Shown here in pieces: positions 22,665 through 33,046 of a stretch of 64,000 nucleotides of DNA (position 1 is its first letter; each line of letters begins with the position of its first letter). A program made the translations under genes and the position numbers. Origin of the DNA: Plantago major (Eukaryota; Streptophyta; Magnoliopsida; Lamiales; Plantaginaceae); NCBI GenBank assembly GCA_026545765.1, contig CM048840.1, positions 46,674,580 to 46,738,579 of the forward strand. Direction: 5' to 3'. The notes under the pieces were generated by a model. The model had not been told where the DNA came from and ran no database searches. It saw only the letters and a program-made list of their open reading frames with translations.

Positions 22665-23739
22665 TATCACAAGAACCGGACATACACCTAAACAAAGCTC
22701 CGGTGATCATGGTCTAGAAATTTTCAGCAGGCAGTTTCAGTTTACATCTTCTCATCTTTGATAACACGAGGAGAGTTCATATCCAATCGTGTAATGAACC
22801 TCTTCCATCATACAGAGGCATGAAATTCACTCGGAGATATTGCATTGGATCGGTATCTTTATATCTTAGGTTCATTAGTCACGATGTTGAGAGTAAGACA
22901 CCAAGGTCTTCACACATGTTCCATCATTGATTTTTCGAAGTTAGTTTGGGTTTTTCCTTTATTTAGTTTCCATAGCTTTGTTTCCAGGTCTCTAAGAAGA
23001 CAGGAATAAATTCTCATTCAGACAGCAACTACTGTTTATGTAGCTAATTTGCCGGTTATGTATGAATTCCAGGAACACATTGGTTTGTTGTTATCGTTGT
23101 TCGTCAGTGAATAAAATAATTATGTTGTTCTGAGCAATTTTGTACTCCTTCCTCCGGAGAACTTGGGTTGACGTGTATTTTTAGGAGAAAAATTAAAATT
23201 AATTACAAAATATAAAAATCGGTACTTTTAATGTTATATAAGTAAAAAAGTTGGCAAAAAAATGTAAAATTAAGATTTTTTATTATTTGTTGGAAGTGAG
23301 ATACCTACTTGCAAACAAATAGTATATGAAATGCAGACAAACAAATACAAAATAGTATATGAAATGCAGACAATTTGCAGAAACCTAAATGATTGTCAAT
23401 AATAATCCTCCAAGGATCTGGAATAGTGGTCTTGAGTGTTGGAGAAGTTAAAAATTAAGAGGGAAGGGGTTCAACGGTCAAATTGGATGGTCGACGTCAA
23501 CCTCGGTGACAAAGAATCTAGTGAGAGAAATATTGCAAGTGAGAGGGTCATGACACATGGTACCAGAGGGTGGTGTCGCGTCCATATCACATATAGCAAT
23601 TGTATCGCCGCGACTTTTGGTTTTAAAAGCATGAAATTTTTGTCGGAACATCGGTCAAAACCAAAGCCGAAACGTTTAGTGAAACATGTGAAGGTACATA
23701 CAACCTTTCATGTCGCAGTTGTTGAAAAACAATTATATA
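22665..23739. other. MATE 3' UTR and intergenic DNA
   Basis: The first 450 bases are probably 3' UTR. At 23143 a Stowaway-like end (TACTCCTTCCTCCGG) appears without a partner. The ORF at 23436-23765 (109 codons) has no recognisable domain and runs into the MULE end, so I do not call it a gene. Confidence 0.45.
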
Positions 23740-24836
23740 GGAAAAATTACATATACCCATGTTAGATGTCCTTCTCCCATCAGAATACCCGTTAGTGTAA
23801 CAATTACATTTAGGTCCATTAATTTGTTTTTGGGTTGACCAGCTTATAAGCTACTTATTGGCAAACTAAACAGACCCTTACTAATTCATTCTAAATAATG
23901 GCTGACAATTGGCCTTGTAGTCTTTCTTCTTTCTTGGATCGTTCTTCTCCGTTTCTTCTTTTTCTTGGTTCTTTGCTTTATTTTCCACGACCATCATGAA
24001 CGAATGGTTTTGCTTGCTAAATCTTAGCAAGGTTTTTTAGTTTATTATCCACAACACCATGATTGTCTTCTTTTCTCCTTCATTGAGATTTCTGAGCATT
24101 CAAATAAGATTCTCAATGGATTCGACCTTGACTCGATTTCTGTCAAAAAAATCAGATTGTAACCAAGAAGCTTCGGGCCGCCATCCGCCATGAAAGCTTA
24201 TTTCGAATTGGGTTCTTTGTAAATTTTGAATTTTAATATTCAAAATTAGAGGTTTATTTCGATCAATTGATGGTTCTTGTGATCGATTATATGAAGGTGA
24301 AGATTAGTATTTGATCTTGGTTGAGTTTTGTTGATAATTAAATTCGAATTTGAAAAATCAGGATTTAATTGAATGTTTTAGAAACCCTTGCTTTTGAGAA
24401 TTAGGGTTGTACTAGGGATTTGGATAGCAAAATGGATTTTGATGGGAACTTTTAGTTTGGCCCATAAATAGTTACATATTTTGCAATTAAGTCCAGAAAT
24501 TCTTTGAAAAGTTATAATTCAATTCTGGAAATTGTATTATTAATTTTAATAATTTTTATAGTGGCAGGGATCGAAAAGAAGAAGTTTGAAACCTAAGGGG
24601 CTGTTTTTTTTGAGAATGTAATTATATCCAAGGACTTGGGTTATAAATATGTTTAAGAGTTGATAATTGAACAAGGATAAAAATGGATTTTTCAGCTTTT
24701 AAATCGCCAAAAGTCAATTTCGTGGACTTATATGTAATTGATTTTTATCTAACTGGATTTGGATGTGATTGTTCCACTAACAGGTACCTATTTGTAATTA
24801 CGAAATCTAATAGAGGGTCCATATGTAATTTGCCCC
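23740..24836. mobile_element. Non-autonomous MULE, relative of the Pack-MULE
   Basis: The ends are GGAAAAATTACATATACCC and, reversed, GGGGCAAATTACATATGG. A perfect 9-bp duplication AATTATATA lies at 23731-23739 and 24837-24845. Subterminal blocks (CAACAATTACATTTAGGTC-like, GTTGACCAGCTTATAAGC) match those at 12.1-12.3 kb in reverse. The 1.1 kb interior has no ORF of note. Confidence 0.88.
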
Positions 24837-24845
24837 AATTATATA

Positions 24846-25426
24846 TTATTCAGTGAATACACCATAATATTTCTAATATCCTTGTCCTTACAAAAGAAGA
24901 CTTCTTATTTTCATTGACAAAATCCAGTATCTCAACCACTCTCTTAGTTTGCTGAGTTTATCGGTTGTTCATCCTCTGTCACCATCTCACCTACAAGGAA
25001 GGAAATCAAAACAAGTGTGAGAAAAAACCCAATGAGTATTAAAGTGTTTTCGCGTTAAGTTTTCATTAAAATTATAACAATAAAATTCAAGAACATAAAA
25101 TCCAAAATACGTTCAATAGCATATACTTTTCGGAAACATTATTTCAGGCCGCTCCTTATAACTTCACAGTAAAACATGCCTTATGTCGCCCTGATAGTCG
25201 ATCAAATTGTCTGGTTAGGACCCTGCAATGATATAGGGGTGGAACTCTACGACCCAACTAAACCAGTGAAAACATTTATCCCTCGATTTAAAGGGAATGG
25301 GTGAAAGAAACCAACAAGTAGCTCTTTTGACACAACTAACCAAATTACAAGTCGATTAACCTTAACCAAACGTACATATTTTTCTTGAACCGTCATAAGC
25401 AAAACAAGAAAAGTCATATACACATA
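24846..25426. other. Intergenic DNA without recognisable features
   Basis: AT-rich, no open frames over 60 codons and no repeat ends seen. Confidence 0.5.
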
Positions 25427-25698
25427 CTCCCTTCGTCCCTTAGAAACTGTCCAGTTTACAATTCATGCACATAAATTAAGGAGAGTATAATGTTATAACA
25501 CTATAGTACATGTGGGTTTCACTTAATAACTTTATTAGTAGTTGGTTTGATTGTTTAAGTTAACTTTTGACTTTATTGGGAGTAGTGGAGGATATAAAAT
25601 TATATAATTGTTTCTAAAATGGTAAAGAATTGAAAGTGGACAACTCTAACGGGACGCCCAAAATGACAGTTGTGGACAAATTCTATGTGACGGGGGAG
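25427..25698. mobile_element. Stowaway-like MITE
   Basis: The left end CTCCCTTCGTCCCTTAGAAA pairs with the reversed right end CTCCCCCGTCACATAGAA; TA flanks it at 25425-25426 and 25699-25700. About 272 bp. Confidence 0.8.
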
Positions 25699-26470
25699 TA
25701 TATATTTTTAGAAATAGTGGAAGCTAGCATGCTAAAAACTCTTTTGTTATTCGGTTTTAATGCAATAAAACATGTGTTTTGGAAACCATGCATTACTTAT
25801 ATATAACTCAAAATCATAATAAAATACCTTTCAGGTTTTGAAAATATTATTGATATAATATTGCGTAGAACATTCACTTTTTTTAAGGTTAGGAAGAACA
25901 AAGATTACAAAGGAACTTGCAGGAGAAATTTGCTACTAATTTGAAGATAAGAGACTATTACTTGAAGATTTTTTTGAAGAAAATACCCAAAACATTTTTG
26001 GTAAGTACAGGGTCAAATGTACACAAAAAAAAATAAATTGTGACACACCACACATGTAACGTCTAGAGTAATTAAATTATACCCACAATTAGCCATGCAC
26101 ATGTAACAATTAAACTCAAAATTTGACATACGTAGGTAATATTTAACCTCACAATTAGACATGCATAAGTAACATAAGAAACATAAAAAGATAAATGAAA
26201 AGAAAGTGAAAACGTTGAACAAAATCACTCTAAGACGCCTCACTCTAATTTTCTTTTCTTGAATTTTCGCTTTCGGTCTAGCTTTCGAATTATGTGAACT
26301 AGTGCGAATTCCTAGTTGTAGATTACATTTCCCCTATTTCCTTCAGACAAAAGGAAGCTTAAATTAATTAGTTAATTTGCTAAATATAGTATATAAAAAT
26401 AAATAAGCTAACTCAATTTAAATGTGTAATGTTCTTTTACTTATTTAAAGTTGTTTTTGCAAAATTAATA
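25699..26470. other. Intergenic DNA without recognisable genes
   Basis: AT-rich. A minus-strand ORF (26013-26243) contains loosely repeated 'CMSNCE/MSNFE/CMANC' segments from a diverged 45-60 bp duplication of ACATACGTAGGTAA-like DNA; no domain is recognisable. Confidence 0.45.
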
Positions 26471-26724
26471 CTCTCCCGTTCTTTTTAAAGGTTTACTTTT
26501 TGACATTTCAGAAGGTTTTTTTTAAAGTTTAATGTTTTCTTTTTTGAAAACCCACTATCTCTACTTATTAATTTTTTAAACACTCACTTTCATACTTTAT
26601 CTATTATCTCACTTACTTTTCATAATTTTCATCTTACCTTTTACCACTTACTTAATATTTTATTCCATTTTCTTAAAATTTACACAAAACTAAAAGGTAA
26701 ACCTTGTAAAAAAAACGGAGGGTG
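26471..26724. mobile_element. Stowaway-like MITE
   Basis: The left end CTCTCCCGTTCTTTTTAAAG and the reversed right end CACCCTCCGTTTTTTTTACA both lead into AGGTTTAC. TA flanks it at 26469-26470 and 26725-26726. It ends 10 bases before a MULE end. Confidence 0.75.
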
Positions 26725-26734
26725 TATTAAAAAA

Positions 26735-28722
26735 GGAAAATTACATATATCCCCTTAGATGCCTTCACATCTGACTACCACGTAGATCAACAATTGCGTT
26801 CAGGTCCATTAATTTAGTTTTGTGTTGACCAACTTATAAGTTGAAACAATTTATGTCAGGATCAAACATGCAATTAACTAAATAATACGATTTGACTTAA
26901 GTCAAATGAAAAAGAAAATTCACACCTTCTCTACCATTTCCTTCATCACTCCCTTCTTAATAACCACATGCATTTTCCACCAATTCCATTGGCTTCCTTC
27001 AATCCTAATTGAGTAAAACTTTGATTTTCCTTGATTACCTTGAGATTGGAGGCTGCATGAAAAAGACTCAATCTTATTCTTCTTCTCAAAGGGACGGATT
27101 TGAACGGAAACGGAAGAACATATTTGAACAAACTAATGGTTCTTATGATCGATTTGAACATATTTCTTGTGATCTATTTGAACAGATTCGGGATTTCTTG
27201 TGATCGATTTGAACAAATTTCGAAATTTAAAATACAAAATTATAGGCTTATTTCGATCAATTAATGTTTTTTGTGATCAATTATATGCTGGTAAAGACTA
27301 GGATTTAATTTTGGTTAAGTTTGATTGATGATTGAATTCGATTTTGAAACACCAGGAATTGAATTCGATGTTGAAAAACAAGAGATTGAATTGAATTATT
27401 TAGAAACTTGAAACCGTTGCTTTTGAGAATTAAGGCTGTACCAGGAACTTGGATTGCAAACTTGATATTGATGGGCACTTCCAATTTCTTTCATTTGATC
27501 CATAAATAGTTTGTAATTTTTTTAAAGTTTAAAATTTTGCTGTTAAGTCCTCTATTTAAAAAAAAAAAAACTATAATTAAATCACAAAGTCTTGAAAAAG
27601 ACGGATATTAATGAGAGACCTGAGAGACGGATTGATGTTCTTAAGTATTTGTGTAATGTTTTAAATTATATCAGTAATGTTTTATGAGTGAACATTTTAT
27701 ATTATTTTTTATGTAATGTATGTCACCGATGTTCTTAATAAAACGTGTAATGTTTTCGGCTATAACTGTAAACGTTTGTCCGTCTTTTTTAGTCTTTATA
27801 TAACACCGTCTCTCCAGAGACTTACTCTAATTAAATTCTCGAAATTGTATTATTAATTCTTTATAATTTTTAATACTTTTTAGAATAAATTTTTGGGGAA
27901 AGTTGTAGGAAGTACAACTTTATAACTTTTTATTGACTGATGACTATGTAAATAAATTTTATTGATTCTAGTAGTACGAAGTTATGATTGATATTCCATT
28001 TATACCCTTCAGCCTAAATTTTACAAATTAAAATTACCAAAATCAAGTTAATTAAAACCTCTATTAATATATTCAATATTTTCTACAACTTTCCACGTTG
28101 TCCATAATGTTTTGTTAATGCAAAGCTTCATACTTCATGTTTATATGTTGATAAACAAGTGTACGGGTGAAGATTATGAATATGTCCATATAGCACAAAC
28201 ATATGTTAGTACCTGCACTGGCATATGTCTGAAAGAGTACTGATATGTGTCTAAAAGTGTCAGATTCTGAACATGTACGTTAATGTTGCAGACATATTTT
28301 GTCTAGGCACTAACATATGTCTGAAAGAATATTGATATGTGTCTACAGTTACATTGTGCATTTACTCCAACTCGATTAATATATTCATAATGAATTTTGT
28401 AACTGATATTTAGAAGGGTATGATTGCCTCTTCATATTTGTCAACAATCAATCCTAACCATTCATTTGAAAATGTTGTACCAAAATCACCAACAAAAAAT
28501 TGAATTGTCTCTTAATCAATTTTTTCCCCTTAACCTTGTACTACCTTATAATTTAGCCTTAATTTTTAGTTGCAGGGTCGTAAAGAAGAAGTTTAGATTT
28601 TAAGGTACTCATCACTTTGAGAATTTAATTTTATCCAGGGATTTGAATTGTAAATATATTGCTTAGCCAAAATTAAAAAATGTATATTCTAAGTTTTAAT
28701 TTGCCAAAAGTTAAATTTAATA
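26735..28722. mobile_element. Third MULE of the same family, left part
   Basis: The left end GGAAAATTACATATATCCCC is followed by TCTGACTACCACGTAGATCA and GTTGACCAACTTATAAG, matching the MULEs at 23740 and 10739. Similarity to the 23.7 kb copy continues (TTTCGATCAATTAATG, TTGCTTTTGAGAATTA) to about 28722 and then stops. The right end is not adjacent. A candidate is 32240-32269 (TCTAACGTGGATTCAGATGT then AATTACCC), with TTAAAAA outside both ends; this would make a composite 5.5 kb element containing the FAR1 fragment. That is an inference. Confidence 0.65.
27583..27827. mobile_element. MITE of the AAGTCT-GACGG family nested in a MULE (copy 2)
   Basis: It begins CACAAAGTCTTGAAAAAGAC and ends CCGTCTCTCCAGAGACTTAC plus TC. 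It is flanked by the perfect 9-bp duplication TAATTAAAT (27574-27582 and 27828-27836). The related MULE at 23740 lacks it at the same place, confirming insertion. The 9-bp duplication suggests a Mutator-type MITE. Confidence 0.85.
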
Positions 28723-30491
28723 ACTTAGTTCGGCTTTTCTACCGTCAGGCATCGCCCTAATATAATTAAACTTTTAAATTTTAATATTTTCATTAAATAT
28801 AAAAAGACTAAAATACCCATTAAATAAAAATTATAATTTTGAAAAGTAATAAATTACAATATTAAGGCCGGGCCGGGCCATCACACTCCGGTCCGCCCGA
28901 CCCGGTATATAAGCCCGGACACCAGCCCGGCGGTTCAACCCGGCCCAGTTTATTTGGTCCGCCCGCCCAGCCCGGAGTCACCACCTGGGCCTCCATCGCC
29001 CAGCCCGCACTTGTGTGAGTCCTTTATATTAAAAAAAATAAAGTAAGGCATTGGTGGGGTTTGAACATGTGACCTTGTAATTGTTTAACCACACTAACCG
29101 CTTGGAGAAACACTTAACTTTGTCTTCTTTTTGCCACTCTATAGATTTATATATATGAGGGAAAGAAAAAAATTAGAGAAAATATATAAAATTGGACCTT
29201 AAGTGTGTGTATTATTTTAGTATACCTTATACTCTTGTAATCACATTGTTTTTAGTATATAATATATTTAGGCCTTTCAAAAAAAAAAGTGTTTGTATAA
29301 TATTTCATGTTAATCAGAAAAAATAGTTCACTTTATCTGAATTACACAATATGTGTAAAGTTGGTTTACACATATATTGTATTTTAAAAATTTATGTCCT
29401 ATTGTATCGCATGCTTTCTTATATTGTTGCGTTACTTGTACAACTTAATATTAGTCATATACAAAATAAATTAATTGAAATTATAAATTAATGTTTACGT
29501 ATATTATTTAAATTTCGCCGCTTATTTTCGTAGCACTACAATGTATCAAAAGTAAAATGGAATCACATGTGTACTTAAAGTCAGGGATATGTATTATAAT
29601 TATGATTCGAGCGTGTTACATATGTTTTGTTTGGTATTAAGCTCAAACTCGATTTAATATGAATACATTTGAAATGGTTGTGTAGAAATCCGTGGACTAA
29701 ACTCAACTTTGTCAACACCGAGACTAACAAAATGAGTAGTACAATGTCGAATATAATTTCAGTTACGTTTTTCGGCGAAGCTCACTTCAAGTTCAATAAC
29801 TTGATTTTAATATAAACACACACGAAATTTCCTTCTAAGATATAAAACTGTATGAAATTAAAATATTTTATATTATACATGTTTATCCATAAATTACCGC
29901 CTAACAATTTCACTCACACTTATTGTTCTTCGCTTTTCATATATGTATAAGTTTACGTAAGGATCTAAAAATCCGTGTATCCACATTGATCGACCGTTGA
30001 TGGTGTTAGAAATATATTGATATAAGGTAAAGAAAGATGAGAATGAATAATCAAAATGTTTATCCTCATGAATCTTTTTTTTTAAACAGCCAAAGTATAT
30101 TACGAACTCATGATATTTACAACGAGTATAAGAAATTTAAGATATAGTCATGAACTCACTAACGCCCCAAAAGCAAAGTATGAAATTTAAGATATAGTCA
30201 TGAATTGTTGATGATGTAGTTATATCAATTCATATTGTTTAGTATTCTATCAGGGTTGCATAACATATCATATTATACATGTTGAACGAATATCTCTATA
30301 AACCAGTGACTAAAAAGTTTATCAATTGTCCGATCCAGTATGAACGGATAGGATTACAAATCAACCCTTGTAGATCTTGATTAATTCGTCAAATTTATAA
30401 AATAAAATATTTGCATAATTAGTCACTCATCAAAATACCGAAACAATAGCAAAAACATATTGTAAGGGGTTTGAATATTTAAAATACATTG
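28723..30491. other. Intergenic DNA with a GC-rich patch
   Basis: The patch at 28865-29010 is rich in CCCGG and GGGCCGGGCC in otherwise AT-rich DNA. It has no coding frame and may be the subterminal region of a DNA transposon. The rest is AT-rich with no genes seen. Confidence 0.5.
29035..29118 (-). repeat. tRNA-derived SINE-like sequence
   Basis: On the minus strand an A-box-like CCAAGCGGTTAG (near 29106-29095) and a B-box-like GTTCAAACCCC (29066-29056) are spaced as in a tRNA. The flanks do not pair as an acceptor stem, so it is not a tRNA gene. A T/A-rich tail follows. Confidence 0.45.
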
Positions 30492-30920
30492 TTAAAAGTT
30501 ACAGTAACTCCGTGAGTTGAAGTTGCCAAACTTCTTGACGAAGTACTTTCCGTCTTCTAGAGCAACCCGAAAACATGCTTTACAACCAACCCGATTGTCT
30601 GGTTTCGGATTTCTAACTCGAGGACCGGCAGCTTCTCTACGAAAACCAGCACAAGAACATTCCCACAACATGTTCCTTACCTCCTTCTTGTCTTTACCAT
30701 ACCCTTTGTGGCCTTTTCGGACATTAAATCCTTTTTGCGCACCATAGCTATGATAAAATGCGTTTGCATCAGCAATGCATCTAAAGGCTAGCCCTTTTAT
30801 TGTATCATCATCGAGAGTAAGATCATTTCCATTAAAAAATCGAACACCATCACGATATGAATTTTCAAAGGGACTTTCTTCATCGGATATATGCTCATCT
30901 TCTGATTTGTTGTCCTCCAT
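30492..30920 (-). pseudogene. FAR1-domain protein fragment
   Basis: The minus-strand ATG (30920-30918) directly follows the acceptor-like AATTAATTGCAG. About 140 codons are open. After an acidic N-terminus come GLAFRCIADANAFYHSYGAQ, GFNVRKGHKGYGKDKKEV, LWECSCAGFRREAAG and VGCKACFRVALEDGKYFV: the WRKY-GCM1-like zinc cluster of FAR1/FHY3 proteins, DNA-binding factors derived from MULE transposases. The domain's last part, with its His residues before the MULE transposase domain, is missing, and the frame ends in unrelated residues. It is therefore a fragment of a FAR1-related gene or of a FAR1-bearing MULE. The clean reading frame suggests it was cut recently. Confidence 0.7.
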
Positions 30921-31765
30921 CTGCAATTAATTCCAAGACAATAAATTGAACTCTTGCGAACTATGAAATAATTAATTCTTTGCAACTTCTTGTTTGAAAC
31001 AGTAGAACTCTTCCAATATCTTTTATACCTCTCTCTAGGAATCAATATATTATACTATGTTGTTGCATGCCTTGGAATTTACACTGCTATCAAAATATAT
31101 CAATTTGCATAGGAACCAAAAACTCTAATAAAATTAAGAGTAAGATAAGAGGGCCAGTTCTTATTAATTTATCTCATTCTACATTCTGTCAAGGACTTTG
31201 CTTTGTCGTGCATACTAGAATGGAATAGAAACTCAAGAGTAGACTCCACAACTTAACATAGCAGTACATTAGCATCTTAAATTGTTTTTCCCATAGCTCC
31301 AAGTATATTATTTACTTTCCAATTCTCAGCTGAAGAGTTGTTTTCTTCTTTCCAACTTATATTTTCAGCAAACAAAAAGGGAACAATACATAACATATTA
31401 ATTTACAAACTAAAAGGTGATCAATCCATGTAGCTAAACTAAAATCCAGATAACAAAGCTTGATAGTCGTTCCATCTAAACTTAATCGGTCCAGAAAATG
31501 CAATTCAGAGAAAATTACAACCTGGATAGAATATTTTGTTCCAACCTGGATTGTAGTACCCAAATATGACGCCCGACAGAGCAAGACGGATCGGAGCGGA
31601 TCAGAGCAGAGGCAGAAGAAGAATAGAAAACGCAGAGCAGAGGCCGAAGAAGAATAGAAAACGATTACGTCCTGACTGAAGAAGACCCAATAAAAAAAAG
31701 CCCTAAATCGAATTTTGATTGCAAAACGACTGTTTAAATAGACAACTCTTCCGTAACAGACCACA
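30921..31765. other. Intergenic DNA
   Basis: No gene is recognisable. Near 31610-31660 a segment with GCAGAAGAAGAATAGAAAAC is duplicated in tandem (about 34-bp period). The minus-strand ORF 31357-31764 has no recognisable domain. Confidence 0.45.
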
Positions 31766-31860
31766 AATTACTAATGGTCTAGTGGTAGATTGATGTTCTT
31801 CAGTCTCACAAGACCATGGATCGAGCCCATGTAGCGTGTTAACTTTTTCTCTTAAATTTT
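31766..31860 (+). repeat. tRNA-Gly-like SINE head
   Basis: An A box TGGTCTAGTGG (31775-31785) is followed by TAG and a B-box-like GGATCGAGCCC (31818-31828). The A-box part closely resembles plant tRNA-Gly. No acceptor or anticodon stem forms, so a SINE or decayed tRNA-like Pol III promoter is more likely than a tRNA gene. Short A/T-rich repeats follow (AATAATAATAATAAAT). Confidence 0.5.
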
Positions 31861-32290
31861 GGACAATTAATGATAATAATAATAATAAATTAAAAAAATA
31901 AAATAATAATAATAAATAATTTCGTGAAATAAAAAAAATAATTTTTTATTAAAAAAATAATTTTTTATTTTTTTATTTTTTATTCTCGAGGGCAAATTTG
32001 GTATTTTACTTTAAATTTGTATTTTGTTATTTTTAAATATTTATAAGGCGATTGACTTTGACAAAAGCGATAGGCGATCACGCTTTACTTGACGATTGAT
32101 GTAGGAATTAGATCAAAGATCTAACGTCAGATATATAATTCATTGTCGGTATCACTTGACCGTAGAAGAGCCCAACTTAGTTATAATTGAATGTTATTGA
32201 ACAATACTTAAATCTAATTCAAATCTGCAGAATCTAACGTGGATTCAGATGTAATTACCCTTAAAAATTGGGTTGAAGTTTTGCAGGATA
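31861..32290. other. AT-rich intergenic DNA upstream of PIG-A
   Basis: Homopolymer and AATAAT-rich DNA up to 31980, then unremarkable sequence up to the probable PIG-A transcript start. A possible MULE right end lies at 32240-32269. Confidence 0.45.
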
Positions 32291-32378
32291 GATAAAACCC
32301 ATCTTCTGCCTTGAGCAAACATTCTTGCATTTTCACTTTCCGGTTTAGGGTTTTCTCCTCTATCCACTACCTGATTCG

Positions 32379-32408
32379 ATGCCAATTCACTCGATATCCA
32401 ATTTTTAG
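32379..32408 (+). promoter_or_regulatory. uORF 1 in the PIG-A leader
   Basis: ATG to TAG, nine residues (MPIHSISNF), in the CT-rich leader before the likely 5' UTR intron. It could lower translation of PIG-A. Confidence 0.5.
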
Positions 32409-32464
32409 ACGTTCAGTTTTCTGCTTGTTTTTCACACATCATTAATTCCGTCCCTCAATAGGCC

Positions 32465-32527
32465 ATGGATGTGGTGGTTAAGGATGTATATTATGGAGCT
32501 TGCACATTTTCTATCAATCAACAATGA
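32465..32527 (+). promoter_or_regulatory. uORF 2 in the PIG-A leader, 20 residues
   Basis: ATG to TGA, starting MDVVVKDVYYGACTF, in a good start context (GCCATGG). It lies in the leader exon that ends at a probable donor TCG|GTAAAA (32559), whose acceptor TGATGTAG is just before the main ATG at 33047. The strong context makes it a likely translational control element. Conservation is unknown. Confidence 0.55.
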
Positions 32528-33046
32528 GACCAGCTTCCGATTTCTCACCTCGCAATCGGTAAAATCTGAATTAATCAAGATTGCCGAATCTTACATAGTC
32601 TATGTTTACTGTTATGGATTTCAGAGCCCTTTCTAATTGGCACTAGTAGTTATGCTGTTCTTTTCATTTTGCACATACTTTGCTTTGTTATAATCCCATT
32701 CGACTTCTGCAGCTCAAGTTAGACAATGTTTTGATCCGGTCTCGTGCATAAGTTTGTAATATATTTATGTACATTGTTGCCGTTAAAATTAAATTGTAGA
32801 CTGTATTGGAGAGAGCTTTATCGAATCATTATCGGCATAAAAGAAAGAAAATAGCTGAAAATTTGATTTGGCATTAGTTTATCCTGTTATTGCGACTAAG
32901 CAAATTACATGATAAGATTATACATGTTCCTGTATTTCGGTCAGTTTTGTCGATCTTCTATTCAGAATGGTGAATTTTCTATGAGAAACTTGATGTTGCC
33001 ATAAAGTCTCTGTTTTGAAATAGGATTTATTTTGTGATGTAGGGAT

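Noticed and set aside
23436..23765. 109-codon ORF before the MULE
   Set aside because: No recognisable motif, and it runs into the MULE terminal repeat.
30492..30920. Complete host FAR1 gene
   Set aside because: The domain is cut short and no MULE or SWIM domain follows on the minus strand.
31775..31828. Functional tRNA-Gly gene
   Set aside because: A and B boxes are present, but the acceptor and anticodon stems do not pair.
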